A stretch of DNA of 64,000 nucleotides from Aegilops tauschii subsp. strangulata (Eukaryota; Streptophyta; Magnoliopsida; Poales; Poaceae). The DNA lies in contig NC_053035.3 of the NCBI RefSeq assembly GCF_002575655.3, positions 86,515,322-86,579,321 on the forward strand, read 5' to 3'. Under the pieces are notes generated by a model that saw only the letters and a program-made list of their open reading frames with translations, did no database searches and had not been told where the DNA came from. This document shows, piece after piece, positions 56,174-64,000 of the stretch (positions within the stretch are counted from its first letter, which is position 1; each line of letters opens with the position of its first letter). The translations under genes were made by a program, and so were the position numbers.

Positions 56174-58150
56174 CTAGCCGCGACGACAATGCGGCAGAGC
56201 ATATAATGGAGGGCAGAGCAAGACGGTCGAGGGAGATGGCTCATCAGAAGAATCCACAACATGTGGACGACCAGTGTAGTAGAGAAGGGAAGCCTCAGGG
56301 GATGAGCCAAGTGAGGTAATCTTAGGTAATGAACGAGGCGGGAAAGCCGCATGTGATGATGAGCTTGATAAGAAGCCATTAGAGGTAGAAGAAATCTCAA
56401 TCCCTAGGAAGTGGCAAAGAGGACCAAGATCAGACATAAGAAACCCACTATGATGAGCCTTCACAAAGGCAATGTACTTAAGAGTCATCGCAGTGATGAT
56501 CGACATATAGAAGAAGAGTTTGACCATGAGTTGAAAGGTGGGTAAGAAGTGTAGGATCATGAGCACTCGCCGAAAACTAGCCACAATCACCACTGAGACA
56601 AAACTCCAACTAGGCACGAGGGGTTTGCTTATGGCCATAAAAGAGCCATCTCCGGTGGTGGCTATATGTAGACCTCATGCAACAGGGAGGAAGAGAAATG
56701 ATATCCCACATGCCTATGCATGCAAGAGCAACAATCTTCTCTACAATCGCATGCTGTAATTCATGATGAACAAATTCGTCATAGTAAGAAGTCGTCTCGA
56801 GAAAAGCGACGCCAGAATAACCAATAACCATAGCGGTCAATAGGCAGAAGCGAGCGAGCTCGGAAGCCATAAGTAGGCTGAGCTTTAGGTGGTGCGTTGC
56901 CACCAGGAAAGGCCATAGTAGTCGAGGGAGATGGCTCATTAGAAGGATCACAACACGTGGACCACAAGTTTAGTGAAGATGATAAGGGGGACTCATCGGG
57001 GAAACCTCATGGATGAGCGAGGTGAGGTAGCCTCAGGTAATGAACGAGGTGGGGAAGCCGCAGGTGGCGACGTGTGGGATCTATAACAGTAGTACGGGAG
57101 GATAAGCTGGGATAGGTGGGCGAGGGCAATAAATGAGTGATAAGTGTATCAAGAAAATTGAGGGAAGAAATATCCTCAATGGGGGAGGCTGAAGGAGAGT
57201 ATGGACGTGGATAGAAAGGAGGAGACTCAATCGAAAGTCACATCTCAAGAAATGCGCAATCGACGACTAACAAGATCCCAACACCGATAGCCCTTGTGCT
57301 CATCACTTTAAACTAAGAAGACACATTCAACAGATTGATCAAACAGTTTGGTGCGTGAAGAACATAGCAAACACAACCAAACAAATGAAGTTGACGCTCA
57401 ACCAAATAGTTAGGAGAATGCTCAGAAAAATGCTCGAGAGGAATGTCACTCTGTAGAGTTGAGGAGGATGAATGTTGATGAGATAGGTGGCTATGATCAT
57501 CAACGCGCTAGCTGCCTCACAAAGGTGACGATGCTTGCGCTCAACAACCCCATTCTAAGCATGAGCACCGGGACAAGAGAACCGAGCAAATGTGCTTTGC
57601 TCAACAAGGAATCTGCGCAGCAAATGAGAGAGATACACACAAGCTGTATCTGCATGAAAGACAGATAGTAGTGGAAAACTGGGTATGAACCAAGGCGGCA
57701 AACTTCTTATAGATAGATAAGACTTCACTACAAGAAGGCATAAAATATATCGACTTGTGTCGAGAGAAATAATTGTAAAGATAATATAGTGGCGATGGCC
57801 TCCTTTCGAGGCAAAGGGAGCTGGGTCCCAAACATCATAGTGAATAGGATTGAAAGGACGCTGAGGCAGTCTTGCTATGAAGATATGGTAACTGAACGTG
57901 TTTACCCAGCCAACAAACTTGACTGTCTAAAGTTACATTGCGAGAGACAAATCCTAGAAGACGACATCGTTCTAAGGATGAGAGACGAGAGCCACACATG
58001 TAACTGAGATGATGATGCCACAAAGAGTCGGTAGACAAGGTAAGAGAGTTGAAGAGATTGGTGGATGTGGTAGCGGAGGGAAGGCGACGCCCGGCAAGCT
58101 TCGGAGGCCGTGCGAATCACAGCGTCGAGGGCCAACACAAAGTAGAGCAC
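56174..58150 (-). pseudogene. Decayed Copia pol (pre-integrase, integrase and reverse transcriptase remnants)
   Basis: Reading down from 58150, the pre-integrase part has WHHHLSYMCGSRLSSL. The integrase part has YDVWDPAPFASKGGH, IYFMPSCSEVLSIYKKFAAL and VHTQFSTTI, followed by a broken stretch. The reverse transcriptase start appears near 56610-56800 (IVEKIVALACIGMWDIISLP), and its later part near 56400-56560 (FLMSDLGPLCHFLGIEISST). The order is that of Ty1/copia. Stops and frameshifts are frequent, parts are missing (including the catalytic YVDD region in a readable frame), and a linker segment is duplicated. It is an old relic. I could not see LTRs. Confidence 0.8.
56255..57073 (-). repeat. 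Duplicated linker segment inside the Copia relic
   Basis: About 110-130 bp at 56229-56365 (GAACGAGGCGGGAAAGCCGC, ACATGTGGACGACCA) recurs at 56930-57073 (GAACGAGGTGGGGAAGCCGC, ACACGTGGACCACAA), about 700 bp away in the same orientation. Confidence 0.75.
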
Positions 58151-58185
58151 TAGTGTGCTGATCCTAAATCAGAACAAGAGTCAAT

Positions 58186-61100
58186 GTCAAGAATATTGGA
58201 GTAATAGAAATATTGTTTGTGTTAGGTTCAATGATATATTTGCTTGGATTCTAGGTCGGAGTTAAACTTGAGAATGGGCACTTGGATTTGTGATATTTTG
58301 ACATGAGCTTGAAACTGGAGAACTTGAAGGTGTAGCATGATGAACCTGAGATGTATTTGATTTATATAGGTATAGTATGATTAGCATGAATGTGGTATTA
58401 ATTGACTATTGGATGGTCTTGGATATTACTAGTTGGATTCTAGGTTGGAGATAACTTGAGCACTTGGATTTGTGATATTTTGACCAAAGCTTAGTAGCTT
58501 GTATGTGCCCCATATGGTATGAGCATGGAGATGATACAAACGGATCGTAGTTGGTAGACTTTGATGATTTTGCTAGCCCTCCCCAAGAATGTTACGAGTA
58601 CAGGATCATGGGAGGATGATTTGGATTACTTAGAATGGATGACAATTTCAGTGGTATGAGTCTTGTTGGAGCAGCTGATCTTGCTTTTATTATGTGTTTG
58701 TGCTCCTTTAAACGCAGTAATAGGAGGAGGGTAGTACTTATCAAGTGATATTATGTTCGTGGATAAATAGATCTTTAATAACCTTAGAACAGTTCTAATT
58801 TATTTAGATGATTCTGATCTTGAAAAAAATTCTGGTGGATAAGTACCTTCTAATTTTTGGATCTATAGTAATCAGGTGCAAGCTTGCTTTATACTGGACT
58901 TAGCTAACCATGATAGTGAGCTTGATTGTATCATAGTCATGATTTGTACTAGATGCACACCTTTAGAGATTGAAACTTGAGAACTTTAGGGTCTAGTATG
59001 ATCAATCAGAGATATATTTGATTTAAATGTGTAACATGATCAGCTTGGTTGTGAAAATTGATGGACTATTACATCATCTTGGATTGAATTAGTACGAAGA
59101 AAACAAAGATATTGGCGTAATAGAAATGTTGTTTGTGTTAGGTTCAATGATGCATCTGCTTGGATTCTAGTTCGGAGTTAAACTTGAGATTGGGCGCTTG
59201 GATTTGTGATATTTTCACATGAGCTTGAAACTAGAAAACTTTAGGGTGTAGCATGATCAACCTGAGATGTATTGAATTTATATTGGTATAGTATGATTAC
59301 GATGAATGCGGTATTGGTGGACTATTGGATCATCTTGGATATTACTAGTTGGTTTCGAGGTTAAAGATAACTTAATTACTTGGATTTGTGATATTTTGAC
59401 CTATGCTTAGTAGCTTGTATGTGTCCCATATGGATATGAGCATGGAGATGATACAAATGGATCGTAGTTGGTAAACTTTGATTTTGCTAGCCCTCCCCAA
59501 GAATGTTACGAGTACAAGATCATCATGGGAGGATGATTTGGATTAATTAGAATAGAGGACAATTTCAGTATTATGAGCCTTGTTGGAGCAGCTGATCTTG
59601 CTTTTATTACGTGTTTGTGCTCCTTTAGATGCAGTAGAAGGAGGAGGGCAGGAGTTATGAAGTGATATTATATTGGTAGATAAATAGATCTTTAATAACC
59701 TTGGAACAATTTGGTTTACTTAGATGATTGTGAGCTTGAAAAAATTCTGGTGGACAAATAACTTCTAATTTTTGGATCTATAGTCATCCAATGGAAGCTT
59801 GTTTCATATTGGACTTAGATAACCATGACAGTGGGCTTGGTTACATCATAGTTATTATTTGTACTAGATGCACACCTTTAGAGATTGAAACTAGAGAACT
59901 TTAGGGTGTAGTATGATCAATCAGAGATATATTTGATTTATATGAACATAATATGATCAGCATGATTGTGAAAATTGATGGAAGAAAACAAAGATATTGG
60001 AATAATAGAAATGTTGTTTGTGTTAGGTTCAATGATATATCTGCTTGGATTCTAGGTCGGAGTTAAACTTGAGATTGGGCACTTGGATTTGTGATATTTT
60101 GACATGAGCTTGAAACTGGAGAACTTTAGGGTGTAGCATGATCAACTTGAGATGTATTGGATTTATATAGGTATAGTATGATTAGCATGAATGCGGTATT
60201 GGTGGACTATTGAATGATCTTGGATATTACTAGTTGGATTCTAGGTTGGAGATAACTGGAGCACGTGGATTTGTGATAGTTTGACCTAAGCATAATAGCT
60301 TGTATGTGCCCCATATGGATATGAGCATGGAGATGATACAAACGAATTGTAGTTGGTAGACTTTGATGATTTTGCTAGCCCTCCCTAAGAATGTTACGAG
60401 TACGAGATCATCACGGGAGGATGATTTGGATTAATTAGAGTAGATGATAATTTCAGTGGTATGAGCCTTTTTGGAGCAGCTGATCTTGCTTTTAATATGT
60501 GTTTGTGCTCCTTTAGATGTAGTAGGAGGGTAGTAGTTATGACGTGATATTGTATTGGTAGATAAATACATCTTTAATAATCTTGGAACAATTTGGATTT
60601 ACTTAGATGATTGTGATCTTGAAAACAAATCTAGTGGATAAATAACTTCTAATTTTTGGATCTATAGTAATCAAGTGGAGGCTGAGGTAGTTGCAGAGGA
60701 GCAATGAGAAAGCGCATCAGAAGTATTACTCGATTGCTTGAAGATCGACATTGCAACAATGGCTTGGCGCAAAGGCCGATGCGGCTGACAGGGTTTACAC
60801 CCTCTCCCACACCTCCCGTGCATTGTTCATTTCCCGCCAATTCGGCTTGATGTCCTTACCTTGTTACGGGTTCCGTGCCACTGACTTGATCCGACATCAC
60901 ACGTTCTCCCGCCGTGCGTCCTTGGCCTTGGTGGTAGGTAACGTCGTGCTCTCGGGCTGTGTCTCGTGGGTTAGCCATTGCGTTGCCGACTGCCTGTGTG
61001 GCTATGGTGGCGCCCAGCAGGGAAACACGGGATGTTGTTGGATTGAGGCATCGCACATCGCACCCCGAAGCCAGGCAAAGGATGCCGGTCGGACTGACAT

Positions 61101-64000
61101 GGAGCGTATTGCACATGAGGTATGGTGGAAGGGATGAAATTGTTATTGGGAGCGGAGTGTCATTGCCGTCATTCATTGTACTAGGAGCCAAGCGTTGAGG
61201 GGATGACGATTGGGGAAGGTGGGAAGATGGTTGGATCATAGTTATGATTACTACTAGATTCACAGCTTTAGAGATTGAAACTTGAAAACTTTAGGGTGTA
61301 GTATGATAAATCGGAGATATATTGGATTTATATGTGTAATATGATCTGGATGATTTTGAAAATTGATTGACTATTACATCATCTTGGCATGAAATAGTAG
61401 TAAGTAAATAAAGATATTGGAGTAATAGAAATGTTGTATGTGTTAGGTTCAATTAGGATTCTAGGTCGGAGTTAAACTTGAGAATGGACATTTGGATTTG
61501 TGATATTTTGACATGAGCTTGAAACTGGGGAACTTTAGGGTATAGCATGATGAACCTGAGATGTATTTGATTCATATAGGTATATAGTATGATTAGCATG
61601 AATGCGGTATTGGTGGACTATTGGATGGTCTTGGATATTTCTAGTTGGATTCTAGGTTGGAGATAACTTGAGCACTTGGATTTGTGATCTATTGACCAAA
61701 AGCTTAGTAGCTTGTATGTGCGCCATATGGATATGAGCATGGAGATGATACAAATGGATTGTAGTTGGTAGACTTTGATGATTTTGCTAGCCCTCCCAAA
61801 GAATGTTACGAGCAAAAGATCGTGGGAGGATGATTTGGATTACTTAGAATGGGTGACAATTTCAATGGTATGAGCCTTGTTGGAGCAGCTGATCTTGCTT
61901 TTATTATGTGTTTGTGCTCCTTTAGATGCAGTAATAGGAGGAGGGTAATGCTTATCAAGTGATATTATGTTCGTGGATAAATAGGTCTTTAATAACCTTG
62001 GAACAGTTTGGATTCAATTAAGTGTTTGTGATCGTGAAAAAAAATCTGGTCGATAAATAACTCCTAATTTTTGGATCTATAGCCATCTAGTAGAAGCTTG
62101 CTTTATACTGGACTTAGATAACCATGATAGTGGGCTTGGTTGGATCATAGTTGTGATTTGTACTAGATGCACACCTTTAGAGATTGAAACTGGAGAACTT
62201 TAGGGTCTAGTATGATCAATCGGAGATATATTGGATTAAAATTTGTAACATGATCAGCTTGATTGTGAAAATTGATGGACTATTACATCATCTTGGATTG
62301 AATTAGTTGGAAGAAAACAAAAATATTGGTGTAATAGAAATGTTGTTTGTGTTTAATTCAATGATACATCTGCTTGGATTCTAGTTCGGAGTTAAACTTG
62401 AGATTGGGCACTTGGATTTGTGATATTTAAATATGAGCTTGAAACTTGAGAACTTTAGGGTGTAGCATGATCATTCATTGTAGTTGGAGCCAAGTGTCGA
62501 GGGGATGACGATTGGGGAAGGTGGGAATATGGTTGGATCATAGTTATGATTACTACTAGATTCACACCTTTAGAAATTGAAAATGAAGAACTTTAGGGAG
62601 CAACCCGAAGCCAGGCAAAGGATGCCGGACGGACTGGCATGGAGCGGATTGCACATGAGGTATGGCAGAAGGGATGAAAACGTTGTTGGGAGCGGAGTGT
62701 CATTGACGTCATTCATTGTACTTGGAGCCAAGCGTTGAGGGGATGGCAGGAAGATGGTTGGATCATCGTTATGATTACTACCTTTAGAGATTGAAACTGG
62801 AGAACTTTAGGGTGTAGTATGATCAATCGGAGAAAATTTATATGAGTGTAATATATGGAGTAATAGAAATTTTGTTTGTGTTAGGTTCAATGATATATCT
62901 GCTTGGATTCTAGGTCGGAGTTAAACTTGAGAATGGGCACTTGGATTTGTGATATTTTGAGATGAGCTTGAAACTGAAGAACTTTAGGGTGTAGCATGAT
63001 GAACCTGAGATGTAGGTTGGACTCTAGGTTGGAGATAACTTGAGCACTTGGATTTGTGATATTTTGACCTAAGCTTAGTAGCTTGTATGTGCCCCATATG
63101 GATATGAGCATGGAGATGATACGAACGGATTGTAGTTGGTAGACTTTGACGCTTTTGCTAGCCCTCCCCAAGAATTTTACGAGTACAAGATCATGGGAGG
63201 ATGATTTGGATTAATTAGAATAGATGGCAATTTCAGTGGTATGAGCCTTGTTGGAGGAGTTGATCTTGCTTTTATTATGTGTTTGTGCTCCTTTTGATGC
63301 AGTAGTAGGAGGAGGGTAGTATTTATGAAGTGATAGTATATTGGTGGATAAACTGATCTTTAATAATCTTGAAACAATTTGGATTTATATAGGTGATTGT
63401 GATCTTGAAAAAAAATCTGTGGATAAATAACTTCTAATTTTTGGATCTATAGTCATCCAATGGAAGCTTGCTTTATACTGGACTTACATAAACATGATAT
63501 GGGCTTGGTTGGATCCTCGTTATGATTTGTACTTGATGCACTCCTTCAGAGATTGAAACTGGAGAACTTTAAGGTGTAGTATGATCAATCGGAGATATAT
63601 TGGATTTATATGAGTATAATATGATCAACAAGATTGTGAAAATTGATGGACTCTAACATCATCTTGGATTGAAATAGTAGCAAGAAAACAAAGATATTGG
63701 AGTAATTAGAAATGTTGTTTGCGCTAGGTTCAGTGATATATCTGCTTGGATTCTAGGTCGGAGTTAAACTTGAGATTGGGCATTTGGATTTGTGATATTT
63801 TCACACGAGCTTAAAACCAGAGAACTTTAGGGTGTAGCTTGAAGAACCTGAGATATATTGGATTTATATAGGTATAGTATGATTAGCATGAATGTGGTAT
63901 TGGTAGGATGTTGGATCATCTTGGATATTACTAGTTCGATTATAGGTTGGAGATACTTGAGCACTTGGATTTGTGATATTTTGACCTAAATTTAGTAGCT
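58186..64000 (+). repeat. Tandem array of a roughly 0.9 kb unit, running off the window
   Basis: Taking the marker GTTAGGTTCAATGATATATC and variants, units start at 58221, 59137, 60022, 61442, 62351, 62880 and 63723. Spacings are 916, 885, 1420 (with an insertion), 909, 529 (shortened) and 843 bp. Each unit contains two diverged half-repeats: for example TTGGATTCTAGGTCGGAG and TTGGATTCTAGGTTGGAG about 200 bp apart, and GAAACTGGAGAACTTTAGGG twice per unit. No conserved long reading frame runs through the units. The array begins just after the Copia relic. Confidence 0.9.
60676..61250 (+). other. GC-rich foreign segment inside the array
   Basis: About 570 bases replace roughly 70 bases of the standard unit (after AATCAAGTGGAGGCT, before TTGGATCATAGTTATG). 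It has a 128-residue open frame (60751-61137, plus) that I do not recognise, ending RTDMERIAHEVWWKG. Its tail recurs at about 62470-62560 and 62607-62780. No inverted ends or target duplication are visible. Confidence 0.7.

Noticed and set aside
61618..63171. Minus-strand frames shared by array units (RASKxxKVYQLQS)
   Set aside because: They are short, differ in length between units and start upstream at different places. Shared sequence alone explains the similarity.
58186..64000. CRISPR-like or satellite centromere array
   Set aside because: Units are about 0.9 kb, diverged and contiguous, with no short repeat-spacer pattern. Nothing shows a centromeric nature.

Overview
This is a nested transposable-element landscape from a large grass genome, most probably a Triticeae species (wheat, Aegilops or relatives). 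I infer this from several sequence signs: Athila-type Ty3/gypsy elements with a tRNA-Asp primer site, very abundant grass-type LTRs beginning TGATACGTC, a Tat-type gypsy element with a spliced antisense gene, CACTA transposons with subterminal repeats, and a Stowaway MITE. All family assignments come from reading motifs; no database was searched.

Layout, left half (1-31220). One inferred chain of insertions explains most of it. An LTR fragment (D, 30978-31220) is interrupted by an LTR ending CCCAACA (E, 19724-19902 and 30282-30977). E is interrupted by a decayed Athila-like element (B, 12097-19723, minus strand) and by a solo LTR (S, 19903-30276, target duplication ATGAC). B carries a solo LTR (H, 14069-16708, duplication AATAT) and is cut by a non-autonomous Athila-like element (C, 5627-12096, plus strand). 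The 5' LTR of C is cut by a CACTA transposon (CACTA-2, visible part 3579-5626), which is cut by another Athila-like element (A, 1-3578). Solo LTR S is itself cut by a complete 8.8 kb CACTA element (CACTA-1, 20559-29367, duplication GTA).

The two CACTA copies share their terminal and subterminal sequence and a further internal block, but carry different cargo. CACTA-1 has a DEDDy-exonuclease-like gene with lost active-site residues, two unrecognised alanine-rich ORFs, and a three-exon 115-residue gene that only appears when introns are removed. CACTA-2 has a broken DUF295 (F-box-associated) gene. I saw no transposase in either.

Middle (31221-47510). A Sabrina/WHAM-like LTR (G) is interrupted by a complete 14.5 kb Tat-type gypsy element (F, 32355-46839, target duplication CCACC). 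F has gag, protease, reverse transcriptase, two RNase H regions and integrase on the minus strand, all broken. Between pol and the 3' LTR it has a five-exon gene on the opposite strand, which holds a 472 bp solo LTR.

Right (47511-64000). This part has lower copy sequence with a Stowaway MITE, three long-TIR (Mutator-like) elements, one exon-sized piece resembling the active-site loop of plant secreted phospholipase A2, a 93 bp tandem repeat and a decayed Copia pol. The last 5.8 kb is a tandem array of a roughly 0.9 kb unit that runs off the window. Each unit is built from two diverged half-repeats, and the array contains a foreign GC-rich segment whose tail has been copied to other places in the array.

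I find no intact ordinary host gene. The only open gene-like units are inside transposons.
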